Shown: positions 8,005-17,668 of the stretch, piece after piece
Layout of the letters: the number at the start of each line of letters is the position of its first letter
Numbering within the stretch: the first letter of the stretch is position 1
From: Aldehydirespirator sp965220645
Lineage (GTDB): Bacteria > Actinomycetota > Acidimicrobiia > Acidimicrobiales > Aldehydirespiratoraceae
Length of the DNA: 64,000 nt
Reading direction: 5' to 3'
Assembly (NCBI GenBank): GCA_965220645.1
Contig: OZ244836.1
Coordinates: 1,488,001 to 1,552,000 of the forward strand
Made by a program: the position numbers and the translations under genes
The notes under the pieces: model-generated
Told to the model about the DNA's origin: nothing
What the model saw: only the letters and a program-made list of their open reading frames with translations
The model's database searches: none

Positions 8005-9191
8005 TTGATCACGCCGTCGGCTCTGAGTTGATCGATGCTGGCTCCGAGGCCCAGCTCCTTGAGCACCTCGTCGGTGTGCTCGCCGTGGATGGGAGATGAC
8101 GGCTGGTGCAGCTCGGCCGCCGTGGCCGAGAAGCGGGCTGCGGGCCTGGGCTGGCGGACTCGGCCCATTGCTGGGTGGTCGTGCTCTTCGAACAACTCGT
8201 TGTGCACCGCCTGGGCGTCGGTGGCGACGTCCTCCAGTCCGAGCACAACCCCGAATGGGACCTCGTGGCGATCCAACGCTTCCACAGCGTCCGCTAGGGG
8301 CATGGCGGCCGCAGCGGCGTGCACGGCCCGGAACACCCCGCTGGTCTGTTCCTTGTGACGCTGGCGATCGCTCATGGAGGCCACGCGGGGATCGCTCGAG
8401 TCCACGCCGAATGCCCTGGCCATGCCGTGGAACTCGGAGTCGGTGACTGCGGCAACCACTGCATGCCCGTCGGCCAGGGCGATGGCGCGCTGGTGGGCCG
8501 AGAACGACTGGGCAAGGTGGCGCTGGTCGTTGTCCAGTGCTACCTCGTGAGCAGCCGAGTCGGCGAACAGGAATGCCACCGCGGCGTCAAGCATGGCCAG
8601 TTGGACGTGCTGACCGCCTGCACCCCGCTCGCGGGCCAACAGCGCGGCGGTGATGGCCTGCGCGGCGGTATAGGCGGTGACCTTGTCGGCCGCGGCCTGA
8701 CGCAGGAACCGGGGGGACTCGTCGTTGATACCCGTCTGGTTGCCGACCAGCCCCGATTGGGCCTGTATCACCGAGTCGTACACCCGCCGGTGGGAGTAGG
8801 GGCCGTCAGGCCCGAACCCGGAGAGCGAGGCGTAGACGATGTCGGGATTGCGACCCGACACGTCTCCGTAGCCGAGACCGAGTCGCTCGATCACTCCCGG
8901 ACGCATGTTCTGCACGAACACATCGGCGTCGGCGGCGAGGTCGAGAACGATGTCGCGGCCCTGCGGACGGGTGCAGTCCACCGCTATGGAGCGCTTGCCG
9001 CGGTTGCACATCTGGAACAGCGCCGAGATACCGCCCGACGCGACGCCCACGTAGCGGCCCTGATCCCCGTTTCTGGGCTCCTCCACCTTGATTGCCTCGG
9101 CGCCCTGGTCCACCAGAAGGGTCACTGCCAGAGGACCGGTTACGGCCACGGACATCTCCACGATCCGTATGCCGTCGAGGGGGCCGGGCAC
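8001..9191 (-). CDS. CaiB/BaiF family III CoA-transferase
   Basis: A 396-residue class III CoA-transferase with a GTG start. The N-terminus GPLDGIRIVEMSVAVTGPLA and the segment DQGAEAIKVEEPRNGDQGR are diagnostic. The catalytic aspartate probably lies in VQLAMLDAAVAF near residue 203. The family moves CoA between carboxylic acids through an aspartyl-CoA thioester. It is translationally coupled (4-bp overlap) to the NUDIX gene and follows a SnoaL-like gene, so the three may form one small acid-activation operon. Substrate not assignable. Confidence 0.92.
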   Translation of the reverse strand: MPGPLDGIRIVEMSVAVTGPLAVTLLVDQGAEAIKVEEPRNGDQGRYVGVASGGISALFQMCNRGKRSIAVDCTRPQGRDIVLDLAADADVFVQNMRPGVIERLGLGYGDVSGRNPDIVYASLSGFGPDGPYSHRRVYDSVIQAQSGLVGNQTGINDESPRFLRQAAADKVTAYTAAQAITAALLARERGAGGQHVQLAMLDAAVAFLFADSAAHEVALDNDQRHLAQSFSAHQRAIALADGHAVVAAVTDSEFHGMARAFGVDSSDPRVASMSDRQRHKEQTSGVFRAVHAAAAAMPLADAVEALDRHEVPFGVVLGLEDVATDAQAVHNELFEEHDHPAMGRVRQPRPAARFSATAAELHQPSSPIHGEHTDEVLKELGLGASIDQLRADGVIK

Positions 9192-9233
9192 GGTGTCTCG
9201 TCGATCCTTGCGGGGGCGTCGGGCGGCCTGGGC

Positions 9234-9689
9234 TCAGCTTCGGTCGGCTGAGTCGGCGCCTGCGGGCTTGTCGGGTTCCGGGACGCCATCGAACCAGCTG
9301 GCCTCCTCCACCAGCGACCGGCTCCGCCAACCCTCGGATGTGCGCACCAGTTCGTGGTGGTACCAGCCGCCGGTGGCCCACACCGGGCTGTCCGGCAGCT
9401 TCAGCGGGTTGTAGACCATGGCCACGACCCTGGCTTCGTCGCCGTCGATGGCGATGTCGATGTTGGAGATCAGGTGCTGCATGGTCTCGAACATCGGCAT
9501 GACCTTCGAGAGGAAGCCGACCACCTCATCCAGGTTCCCGGCGATGCCGCCCACCTGGGTGTAGTCGATCTGGGCGTCGGGCGTGAAGACGCTGCGGAAG
9601 AGGTCCCAGTCCTTCCGGTCGACGGCTCGGGCGTAGCGGGTCAGCAGGTCGGTGATCTCGGCTCGATCGACGAGGGTCTGCACGTCCAT
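9234..9689 (-). CDS. SnoaL-like / NTF2-fold protein
   Basis: A 151-residue protein of the SnoaL_4/NTF2-like fold. The N-terminal helix RAEITDLLTRYARAVDRKDW, then LFRSVFTPDAQIDY and the C-terminal strand pair WYHHELVRTSEGWRSRSL, are typical. The fold makes a conical pocket used by hydrolases, dehydratases and ketosteroid isomerase-like enzymes. It lies 42 bp upstream of the CoA-transferase on the same strand, so it may act on the same catabolic substrate. No catalytic residue can be assigned by eye. Confidence 0.85.
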   Translation of the reverse strand: MDVQTLVDRAEITDLLTRYARAVDRKDWDLFRSVFTPDAQIDYTQVGGIAGNLDEVVGFLSKVMPMFETMQHLISNIDIAIDGDEARVVAMVYNPLKLPDSPVWATGGWYHHELVRTSEGWRSRSLVEEASWFDGVPEPDKPAGADSADRS

Positions 9690-9903
9690 CGCCCCACGAT
9701 ACGAGACAGCGGGAGCCTTCTAGCGTCCGACCAGGCGTCTAAGTTCCGCGTGTCGGAACGCAACCTGCTCTCGGTGCAACCTCCGTTGATTGGGGCTGGC
9801 GCATCTGAGATGGATGCCCCAGGATCACATCAAGACGAATCACTGAGGATTTATAGATATTTCTGTGATTTTTCGAGTTGTGTTGTCACAGGGGGTGAGT
9901 AGA

Positions 9904-11351
9904 GTGGCAGCCATGGAACGAACAGGTGTTCTGAATGGCAGTGGCGAGTCCGGCAGCGGTCTAGCGGACAGGGATGTTGGCTGCTCGAACGGCAGCGAAG
10001 TGGAACGCGGATTCTCGGTGCAGGTTCTACTGGAGGCGGTCTGCGAGGCCTTGAGGTCGGTCTCATTGGAGGGGTTGGACGAGGATGGGCTGTGCCGGGG
10101 GGTGGCCGGGGTCGGCCGGGTGAGGGCTCTGGCGGATGCTCTGACCCTGCGGGCTGCAAGCGGGTTGGAGGCGCTGAGGGCCGGCTCGGCTCGCGAGGCG
10201 CTGGTGGCTGGGGCGAAGCTGTCGGGTCGAGCGGCCAAGCGGGTCACTGAGGCGGCGAGGCAGGTCGAGGAGATGCCCAACGTCGGGCGGCTGCTTGACG
10301 CCGGGGACTTGACGCTTGAGAGCGTGTTCGCGCTCGGGTCGGCGGCAAGGCAATGCGGCGCGGCGGCGGTGGACGGCTCGGACGAGTTGCTGTACCAGGC
10401 CGCCGCCCGAGACTCCGGGTCATTCAGTCGAGTGGCCCGGAGGTTCGCCCAGCGCCATGATCCGTCGGCGGGCGGTGACCTGCTCAAGGGGCAGCGCAAC
10501 AGCCGGAAGGCCGACCTGTTCGTCGGCAGCGACGGTATGGGCGTGCTGAAGGGCGAGATGGACCCGGTCAGCTTCGGCGTGCTGGAGCAGGCGGTGGACG
10601 AGCGCAAAGACTTCCTGTGGCGCAGGGACGGCGGCCGTGACGGCACCCCCGACGCGGTGCGCAACAACGGTCAGCGGACGATGGACGCCATCTTCGAGTT
10701 GTGCACCGGGCTGGACGCTCTGACCCACGAACCCCTCGCGGCTGCCGACGGCCCGCGGGGTTCGCGGCGCCTGCCGCCGGGTCGGATCATCGCGGTGACT
10801 GTGGGGGTGGTTGACGGCACGGACCCCGACGGATCCTGCGAGATTATCGGGGTCGGGCCGGTTCCCCCGACGGTGCTCGACAGCATCTCGCCCGACGACC
10901 GGCTTGTCGGCGCCATCTTCGGCGGGGACGGCGAACCACTGTGGTTGGGTCGCATGGAGCGCCTCGCCAACACCGCCCAGTATGTGGCGGTCGCTCTACG
11001 GGACCGTGGTTGCGTGCTGTGCCGGGCTCCGATGCACCGCTGCAGGCTCCACCACGTCGACGAGCACTGCGCCGATCACGGCGCGACGGACATCGAGAAT
11101 CTCGTCGCTCTCTCTGCAACAGTTGCCACCTGTGGCTGCACAGGACCAACCGGCGTGTCGTGCGAGCAGTCGACGGACTCGGAGTCGTCACTTGGTCGAC
11201 GGCTGCACGCGGAGGGAAGCCGAGGACGGCATATCCCGCAAGCGGATTCGGTGGCCAAGAAGACAACCCGGTCAACATGATGGAACCCAACAGGACCGAT
11301 GTTGGCGGTGGCTCTGCGGTACGCGGCCCGCCAGTTTCGGAGTGCAGGTGA
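9904..11351 (+). pseudogene. HNH endonuclease, DUF222 type, frameshifted inside the HNH motif
   Basis: The protein starts at the GTG at 9904 (purine-rich GGGGGTGAG just upstream) or the ATG at 9913. It has a ~330-residue DUF222 region rich in Ala, Arg and Leu, then the zinc/HNH part CVLCRAPMHRCRLHHVDEHC. At about 11108 the frame as sequenced continues ...LVALSATVATCGC and stops at 11280. The +2-shifted frame gives the expected LCNSCHLWLHRTNRR and VVTWSTAARGGK, ending at 11351. The break coincides with a (CT)4 tract at 11108-11115; removing one CT unit restores a complete HNH domain. So this is a recent frameshift, a slippage-variable gene or a sequencing error. DUF222-HNH genes are common, often multicopy, in Actinomycetota. 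Confidence 0.85.
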
Positions 11352-11597
11352 TGGAGGTGGCGGCTGGTGCTGTCGAGGAGGGCGCCGATCGGCCGTCGGG
11401 ACTGGCGGCAGCCATCGCGCTCCAATCGCTTGGGCTGCTGCCTGCCTCGGCGTATGGGCTGGTGGGTCACTGAACCTCCGATCGTCAGCCGCTACCTTCG
11501 ATCTCATCGATGAGCCGCAACTGAATCCCCGTCGGGCTAGGCCCACGGCGGTATGCGGAGCACGAGAAGCCTTAAGAAACAGAGCCTGGAGACGACC

Positions 11598-14135
11598 GTG
11601 TCACCACCACAACAGCAACTGACTACCGCGACTCTCGACCCCGTCCCGGCCCGCCAGGTGGACGACGTGCCGGTGGCCGAGGAGATGAGCGACTCGTTCC
11701 TCGCCTACGCGCTGTCGGTGATCACCGCCCGTGCCATCCCCGATGTGCGAGACGGCCTCAAGCCGGTGCAGCGCCGTGTCCTCTGGTCGATGCTGCAGAT
11801 GGGCCTTCGCCCCGGCACTCCGTACCGCAAGGCGGCTCGCGTGGTCGGCGACACGATGGGTCGCTACCACCCGCACGGCGACGCGGCCATCTACGACACC
11901 CTCGTCCGGATGGGCCAGGACTTCAGCCGCATGGTGGCGCTCGTGGACCCGCAGGGCAACTTCGGCAGCCTCGACGACCCGCCCGCCGCCGCCCGCTACA
12001 CGGAGTGCCGGCTGAGCGAGGCGGCCATGGACATGGTCGGCGAACTCGACGAGGACACCGTCGACTACCGCCCCACCTACGACGGCGAGGACACCGAGCC
12101 CGTCGTGCTCCCCGCAGCACTGCCCAATCTGCTCGTGAACGGCACCGCAGGAATCGCCGTGGGCATGGCCACAAACATGCTTCCCCACAACCTGGCTGAG
12201 GTCGGCGACGCCATCGAACTGGTCATGAGCAAGCAGCCGGGAGAAGCCGGAACGGAGGGCGGGTCGGCGCAGGCAGGCAACAAGTCGAGCCGCAGGCGCC
12301 GGCCACGACCGACAACCGACGAGCTCATGGAGGTGGTTCCCGGCCCCGACTTCCCGGGCGGCGGAATCGTGGTGGCAGACGAAGGTCTCCGGGCCGCTTA
12401 TGACAGTGGCCGCGGGTCGGTCAGGGTGCGGGCGCGGGCCAGCGTCGAATCGATCACACGCCGCCGCCAGGCGGTCATCGTCACCGAGCTGCCCCACCTG
12501 GTGGGACCCGAACGGGTGGTGTCGCGCATAACCGAGTTGGTGGGGGCTGGACGGCTTTTGAATATCTCCGGCATTGCCGACTTGAGCGACATGGACGGGC
12601 TGCGCCTGCAGATCGATCTGAAGCCGGGAACTGATCCCGCGACCGTGCTCGCGGAGCTCTACCGGTTGACTCCCCTGGAGGAGAGCCTGAGTGTCAACAA
12701 CGTGGTGCTGGTTGACGGTGTCCCCACCACAGTCGGGCTGCGGGAGCTGTGCGAGCACTACGTAGCCCACCGTCTCCAAGTCGTCTTGCGCCGCACCCGC
12801 CACCGGCTGCGGCGAGCGGACGAGCGCTTGCACATCGTGGAGGGCTTGATCGCCGCTCTCGACAACATCGATGACGTAGTGGCCTTGATCCGGGGCTCGA
12901 AGGACGCGGCCGAGGCGAGAGCGAGCCTCATGGCCCGGTTCGGGCTTACCGAAGTTCAGGCAACCCACATACTCGACATGGCGCTTCGGCGGCTCACCGC
13001 TCTGGAGCGCGAGAAGCTTGACGCGGAGGCAGAAGCTCTTCGGGCAGACATCACCGACTTCAAGGAGACTCTTGCCAGCAGGCGTAGGCAGCGGGCCATC
13101 GTGCGCAAGGAGTTGCGACGGATCGTCGAGGATCACGGCCGCCCGCGGCGCAGCCGGATGGTCACGGCTGAAACCGCGGACCGCGAGCTGGCCAGAAGTT
13201 CTCGCAGCGAGGCAGGGACGTCCCCCTCCACCGAGGCGGACGACGCCGGGCCTGATCTGCCTTGCGTAGTGACAGTGTCGACGAGCGGGAATATCGGACG
13301 GGCATCGCTGAAGGGGGACCGGCGCGCGTCTCCCGGACGCCACGATCTGATCGCAGCCCGGGTCGTGGCCTCGACCGGAGCACCGGTGGTAGCGGTCACC
13401 ACCACGGGGCGAACGTTCACCGTGCGCGGCGCCGAGATCGAAGAGGCGAACAATCGCGTCCGCGGCGCGGACGCCACGTCCATCTTCGACATGGAGGCCG
13501 GCGAGAGAATCCTGGCGCTGGTCGCCGGAGGCAGCGAGAGGCTCGTAATGGTGACCGCGGGCGGCATCATCAAGAGGATCGACGCTGATGAAGTGCTCGC
13601 CACGCCGCCACAGTCCCCGTTGATCGCGTTGGCAGCGGGCGACCGGGTGGCGTGCGCCTTCACTGCGCCCGACGAAGCGGATCTCGTAGTCGCTGCCGAC
13701 GACGGCCGGGCGGTCCGGATGGAGGCCTCATCGGTTCGCGTGCAGCGGCGCGGCGCGGCTGGAATGGCCGGCATCAAGTTGCGTGAGGGTTCCGTGCCGG
13801 TAGGCGCTGGAGGCGTGGCCGGCGACCCGGTGCTGATGGTCGCCACCAGCGCACCCGGCGCGGGGAGCGGCATCAAGGTCACGCACTGCTCGGAGTTGCC
13901 TACCCAGGGCAGGGGAGCGCAGGGCGTGCTCGTCGTCAAGCTTCAACCCGGGGAGTCCGTAGTTGCCGCGGCAGTAGGTGCCGCCGACGGCATGCTGGCC
14001 TTGATGGGTCAGGACGACAATCCCCGCAAGATCGATCCCCACCCTGTGCCCGTGCGGGTTGAGCCCACCGCCCGCAATCGCTCGCCCCAGCGCTTCGAGC
14101 GGAGCATTCATGTGCTGGCGCCGGGACGGTGGTGA
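11598..14135 (+). CDS. parC: Type IIA DNA topoisomerase subunit A (ParC-like / GyrA paralogue)
   Basis: About 845 residues. The N-terminal breakage-reunion domain includes FLAYALSVITARAIPDVRDG, GRYHPHGDAAIYDTLVRM and the catalytic tyrosine in AARYTECRLSE (~residue 133). A short basic, low-complexity insert (AQAGNKSSRRRRPRP) lies near 245. The C-terminal half is a beta-pinwheel. Its GyrA box reads QRRGAAG rather than the canonical QRRGGKG pattern, which argues for a topoisomerase IV-like role rather than true gyrase. I prefer the GTG at 11598 because GGAGA lies 5 bp upstream; an ATG at 11553 lacks a ribosome site. The B-subunit gene overlaps its stop. Strand passage and decatenation of DNA is the family role. 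Confidence 0.85.
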   Translation: MSPPQQQLTTATLDPVPARQVDDVPVAEEMSDSFLAYALSVITARAIPDVRDGLKPVQRRVLWSMLQMGLRPGTPYRKAARVVGDTMGRYHPHGDAAIYDTLVRMGQDFSRMVALVDPQGNFGSLDDPPAAARYTECRLSEAAMDMVGELDEDTVDYRPTYDGEDTEPVVLPAALPNLLVNGTAGIAVGMATNMLPHNLAEVGDAIELVMSKQPGEAGTEGGSAQAGNKSSRRRRPRPTTDELMEVVPGPDFPGGGIVVADEGLRAAYDSGRGSVRVRARASVESITRRRQAVIVTELPHLVGPERVVSRITELVGAGRLLNISGIADLSDMDGLRLQIDLKPGTDPATVLAELYRLTPLEESLSVNNVVLVDGVPTTVGLRELCEHYVAHRLQVVLRRTRHRLRRADERLHIVEGLIAALDNIDDVVALIRGSKDAAEARASLMARFGLTEVQATHILDMALRRLTALEREKLDAEAEALRADITDFKETLASRRRQRAIVRKELRRIVEDHGRPRRSRMVTAETADRELARSSRSEAGTSPSTEADDAGPDLPCVVTVSTSGNIGRASLKGDRRASPGRHDLIAARVVASTGAPVVAVTTTGRTFTVRGAEIEEANNRVRGADATSIFDMEAGERILALVAGGSERLVMVTAGGIIKRIDADEVLATPPQSPLIALAAGDRVACAFTAPDEADLVVAADDGRAVRMEASSVRVQRRGAAGMAGIKLREGSVPVGAGGVAGDPVLMVATSAPGAGSGIKVTHCSELPTQGRGAQGVLVVKLQPGESVVAAAVGAADGMLALMGQDDNPRKIDPHPVPVRVEPTARNRSPQRFERSIHVLAPGRW

Positions 14136-16432
14136 TGAGCGTGGCATCGTCGCGCCCGTCAGGAGAGACGTCGGAGGCGCTCGCCTTGCCGCTGCTGCCG
14201 GACTCTGAGGTGGACCCTGCCCCCGAGCCGGGCGTTCCATCCCATGCCGGCGCAGCCTCAAACGGGCCGGCCCGTCGCCGCAGGGCGGCCGGGGCACGCA
14301 GCGACACCAGCTCGAACCACGCCCATGACTCCGCTCGGAACGCCCCCCGTCCCGGCAGCACCTACGACGCAGACTCCATAGAGACGCTCGAGGGCCTGGA
14401 AGCTGTCCGCAAGCGCCCGGCCATGTACATCGGCGGCAACGGCTCCGAGGGCCTTATGCACCTTATCTGGGAGATCGTCGACAACGCCGTGGACGAGGCC
14501 GCGGCAGGTTTCGCCAACAAGGTGGTCGTGACATTGCGCCGCGACGGGTCGATCGAGGTAACGGACAACGGCCGGGGCATTCCCGTCGACAAGCACCCCG
14601 ATCGCGAGGTGTCAGCCCTGGAAGTGGTGTTCACCGAGCTTCACGCGGGCGGGAAGTTCGGTGAGGGCGCCTACAAGGCCTCCGGTGGGCTGCATGGCGT
14701 CGGCGCGTCGGTTGTCAACGCCCTGTCCACTCGACTCGATGTAGAGGTACGTCGCGACGGGTGCGTCCACGAGTTGAGCTTCAAGGATCAGGAGCCGGGC
14801 CACTTCGACGGAAACAAGTTCGTCTCCAGCAGCAACGTCCGTCCCTCCAGCCGGCGAACCAAGGCAACCGGTACAAGGGTGAAGTTCTGGCCGGACACGG
14901 ATCTCTTCCATCCCGATGCACGCATCGATGCCGACGAAGTGCGCAGCCGGGTCAGGCAGATGTGCTACCTGGTGCCGGGTTTGAGGATGACGGTTGCCGA
15001 CAACCGGGCCGGTGAGAGTGTCGAGCCCTTCGACTTCGTGAGCAGGGGTGGTCTCGCCGACTTGGTGAAGGAGCGCTCCGAACGGTCTGGCGACCACGCC
15101 GTCAGCGGCGTGATCACGGTCAACGGCATCGAGCGCTTCACCGAGAAGGTCCCCGTCGACGGCAAGATCACCGAAGTTGAGCGGGAGTGCACCGTCGACA
15201 TCGCACTCCGCTGGGTGTCGGGATACGACAGCGATGTGCGATCGTTCGTGAACACGATCCCCACCAGTTCCGGCGGTACCCACCTGGCCGGGTTCGACAA
15301 GGCGCTGACGCGAGTGGTCAACGGGGTGCTGCTCAAGGACAATCGCAAGCTTGCCCGGCTGGCCCGCGACACCGGCGGGACAGGCGCCAAGAACGGACGG
15401 AGCAGCGCGGCCAAGACCAGTGCCACCAAGGACGACGTGCGCGAGGGTCTGGTGGCGGCGGTCAAGGTGACGTTCTCGGAGCCGCAGTTCCGGGGCCAGA
15501 CCAAACAGGAACTGGGTACGCCGGCTATCGAGGGCATCGTGGCCAGGATCACCTACGAGCAGCTCAAGGAGTGGTTCGAGCCCGGAGGGGGTCCCCGGTC
15601 GCAGGTGAAGGCCATCGGCGACAAACTGGCCGCCGCGGTAGTGAACCGGGTCGCTTCCAAGCAGATGCTCGACACCAAGCGCAAGGCGGCGAGCCTCGGT
15701 TCCACCGGCATGCCCGACAAGCTGGCCGACTGCCGGGTCCACGGTCCCGAAGCCGAGCTGATCCTGGTGGAGGGCGACTCGGCGGCGGGCCCGGCCAAGC
15801 GGGGCCGAGATTCGGAGTTCATGGCCATCCTGCCGTTGCGAGGCAAGATCGTGAATGCGGCCAAGGCAAGCGCCAAGCAGGTTCTCGACAACACCGAAGC
15901 GCAGGCGATCTTCACCGCCATGGGCGCGGGCGCGGGCGACGCCTTCGATATCGACGCTACTCGCTACGGCCGGATCGTCATCCTGTGTGACGCCGACGTG
16001 GACGGCAGCCACATCCGCTGCCTGCTGCTGACCTTGATCCACGGGTACATGAGGGAGATGCTCGTTCAGGGCCGCGTCTTCTCGGCCCAGCCGCCGCTGT
16101 ACACCGCCAAGGTCGGGGACCGGACCTACCGGGCTTTTTCGGACGACGAGCGCGATCGGGTCACCGACGAGCTCTGCCGGGGCAATCGCAGGCGCGACAG
16201 CGTGAAGTGGCAGCGCTTCAAGGGCCTGGGGGAGATGAACACCGACGAACTCCGGCACTGTGCGCTGGATCCTGCGACTCGCACCCTGCGCCGCCTCACC
16301 ATGGCCGACGCCCAGCAGGCCGACGCGGCGGCCGAGATGTTCGACGTACTGATGGGCAGCGACGTGGCCTTGCGGCGCGACTACCTGGTCGAGAACTCCT
16401 CGGTGGTGGACGAGGAGACGCTCGACATCTAG
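14135..16432 (+). CDS. parE: Type IIA DNA topoisomerase subunit B (ParE-like / GyrB paralogue)
   Basis: About 765 residues. After a ~75-residue low-complexity N-terminal extension comes the GHKL ATPase: EGLEAVRKRPAMYIG, EIVDNAVDEA, DNGRGIPVD and GLHGVGASVVNALS. Then follow the transducer QTK loop (RGQTKQELG) and the TOPRIM domain with EGDSAAGPAKRGRD, LPLRGKIVNA, CDADVDGSHI and KGLGEMN. EGDSAAGPAKRGRD differs slightly from the gyrase consensus EGDSAGGSAK. The ATG at 14135 overlaps the A-subunit stop (TGATG), indicating coupled translation; GTG codons at 14129 and 14132 are alternatives. The A-then-B order differs from the usual gyrB-gyrA locus near the origin, so this is probably the second topoisomerase of the cell. 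Confidence 0.88.
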   Translation: MSVASSRPSGETSEALALPLLPDSEVDPAPEPGVPSHAGAASNGPARRRRAAGARSDTSSNHAHDSARNAPRPGSTYDADSIETLEGLEAVRKRPAMYIGGNGSEGLMHLIWEIVDNAVDEAAAGFANKVVVTLRRDGSIEVTDNGRGIPVDKHPDREVSALEVVFTELHAGGKFGEGAYKASGGLHGVGASVVNALSTRLDVEVRRDGCVHELSFKDQEPGHFDGNKFVSSSNVRPSSRRTKATGTRVKFWPDTDLFHPDARIDADEVRSRVRQMCYLVPGLRMTVADNRAGESVEPFDFVSRGGLADLVKERSERSGDHAVSGVITVNGIERFTEKVPVDGKITEVERECTVDIALRWVSGYDSDVRSFVNTIPTSSGGTHLAGFDKALTRVVNGVLLKDNRKLARLARDTGGTGAKNGRSSAAKTSATKDDVREGLVAAVKVTFSEPQFRGQTKQELGTPAIEGIVARITYEQLKEWFEPGGGPRSQVKAIGDKLAAAVVNRVASKQMLDTKRKAASLGSTGMPDKLADCRVHGPEAELILVEGDSAAGPAKRGRDSEFMAILPLRGKIVNAAKASAKQVLDNTEAQAIFTAMGAGAGDAFDIDATRYGRIVILCDADVDGSHIRCLLLTLIHGYMREMLVQGRVFSAQPPLYTAKVGDRTYRAFSDDERDRVTDELCRGNRRRDSVKWQRFKGLGEMNTDELRHCALDPATRTLRRLTMADAQQADAAAEMFDVLMGSDVALRRDYLVENSSVVDEETLDI

Positions 16433-16505
16433 CCGCGGCACAACTTGTTCGTTCCTGCGGGTCGACATCCCTGCTGATGTCACACCGATGAGCTAGAACG
16501 GCGGG

Positions 16506-17396
16506 ATGCAGCTTGAGTTCGATCCCGGCGACATGCTCGATCCTGCAGGTGTCGGCGCGGTCGGGCACGACGGTCGCCCGAGCCCGCCTGAGAGGCTGTC
16601 CCCGTCGGGCGCGGCGACCTTCGAGCAATGCCCCCGTCGCTGGCGGTTCCGCTACGTCGACCGCCTGCCCGACCCTCCGGGGGTGGACGCCCTCGTAGGC
16701 ACGTTCGCCCATCAGGTGCTCGAGCACCTGATGGAGAGGCAGCCGAGTCGGCGCACCAAGGACGACGCCCGGCGGATCGCACGGACGTTGTGGCTGGAGA
16801 TCGCCAATAGCGAGGACTATCGCGATCTGGAGCTTGACGACGAGCAGGCCTTGGAGTTCCGCTGGAAGGCTTGGACAGCGATCGAGGGTCTCTGGCATCT
16901 GGAGGACCCCGCCTGCGTGGATGTGCGGGCCACGGAGCAGCAAGTGTCGGTGGTGCTGGACGGCGTGCCCTTCCGGGGCGTCGTGGATCGGGTCGAGTCC
17001 GAGCCGGACGGCCTGGTGATCAGCGACTACAAGTCGGGCCGAGCACCCTCGGCACGCTATGCGCCGAGCCGGCTGCAGCAGGTGCTGCTATATGCGGCGG
17101 CCATAGCTGCCGACACGGGCGAGCAGCCGGCAAGGGCCCAACTGCTGTATCTGGGACAGCGAATCGTGGCCACTGAGGTGACTCCGGTCGAGCTGGGCGG
17201 GGCGGTCGAACAGCTGAAGTCCACCTGGGGCGCCATCGCGGATGCCTGTGACGGTGATGACTTCTCGGCCCGGCCCGGTCCGCTATGCGGCTACTGCGCG
17301 TACACCGAGCGCTGCCCCGAGGGAGAAGCCGAGAACCGGCGGCGAGCAGAGCAGCGAGCCGCCGAGGGGGAATACCTGCTGAAGTTGGCCGGCTAG
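16506..17396 (+). CDS. PD-(D/E)XK nuclease, RecB/Cas4-like with Fe-S cysteine staple
   Basis: A 296-residue nuclease. Nuclease motifs visible are the N-terminal TFEQCPRRWRFRYVDRLP (~residue 39), the histidine region GTFAHQVLEHLME, GVVDRVE near 160, and DYKSGRAP near 175 (the D-x-K core). The C-terminal LCGYCAYTERCPEG supplies three cysteines (C-x2-C-x5-C). With the early cysteine in FEQC this makes the four-cysteine iron-sulfur staple typical of AddB and Cas4-like enzymes. It is probably involved in DNA end processing. No CRISPR or cas genes are nearby. Confidence 0.88.
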   Translation: MQLEFDPGDMLDPAGVGAVGHDGRPSPPERLSPSGAATFEQCPRRWRFRYVDRLPDPPGVDALVGTFAHQVLEHLMERQPSRRTKDDARRIARTLWLEIANSEDYRDLELDDEQALEFRWKAWTAIEGLWHLEDPACVDVRATEQQVSVVLDGVPFRGVVDRVESEPDGLVISDYKSGRAPSARYAPSRLQQVLLYAAAIAADTGEQPARAQLLYLGQRIVATEVTPVELGGAVEQLKSTWGAIADACDGDDFSARPGPLCGYCAYTERCPEGEAENRRRAEQRAAEGEYLLKLAG

Positions 17397-17668
17397 CGAG
17401 CGCGGCGCTTCCAGATCCTCCATAGCCAGCGCAGAGCCACCAGCCCTACCGCTGCGCCCAACACGGTCGAGATTCCCACCGAATACAGCAGCCGCTCGCT
17501 CCAGGCGTTGGGCGGTTCGGGCGCCATCCCGGGATCCGGTGCCGCAAGGGGCTCATCGTCGTTGGGCCGCGGCGGATCGACCACCGGGTCAAGGAGGGTG
17601 TCGACGACCGAGGACGCTTGCCCGTTGGGCCGGTAACGGGGTTGGTCACGCTGGGGGTCATAGGTCAT
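17393..17668 (-). CDS. Small single-pass membrane protein, unknown function
   Basis: A 91-residue protein with a polar, proline- and aspartate-rich first half (PRPNDDEPLAAPDPGMAPEP) and one hydrophobic helix near residues 62-84 (LLYSVGISTVLGAAVGLVAL) followed by a basic tail RWLWRIWKRRAR. The composition predicts an N-out/C-in or tail-anchored membrane protein. Its start overlaps the end of parA by 11 bp, so the two are likely co-transcribed and translationally coupled. It also overlaps the convergent nuclease gene by 4 bp. I do not recognise a family. Confidence 0.6.
   Translation of the reverse strand: MTYDPQRDQPRYRPNGQASSVVDTLLDPVVDPPRPNDDEPLAAPDPGMAPEPPNAWSERLLYSVGISTVLGAAVGLVALRWLWRIWKRRAR

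Noticed and set aside
9690..9903. Regulatory element upstream of the HNH gene
   Set aside because: The stretch is AT-richer than its surroundings (about 9830-9880) and may hold a promoter, but no clear -35/-10 pair or repeat could be defended.
11352..11597. Possible small gene in the gap before the topoisomerase A gene (frame ending at 11473)
   Set aside because: The ~40-codon in-frame piece from 11350 has no recognisable motif and overlaps the restored end of the HNH gene; I see no convincing gene or terminator there.
11601..13343. 580-codon open frame on the minus strand
   Set aside because: Antisense to the topoisomerase A gene, which has full catalytic motifs; composition is that of a shadow frame.
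14612..16483. 623-codon open frame on the minus strand
   Set aside because: Antisense to the topoisomerase B gene; no recognisable domain.
16506..17396. Cas4 of a CRISPR system
   Set aside because: The nuclease has a Cas4/AddB-like cysteine arrangement, but no cas genes or arrays occur in the window; a general DNA-processing nuclease is more likely.
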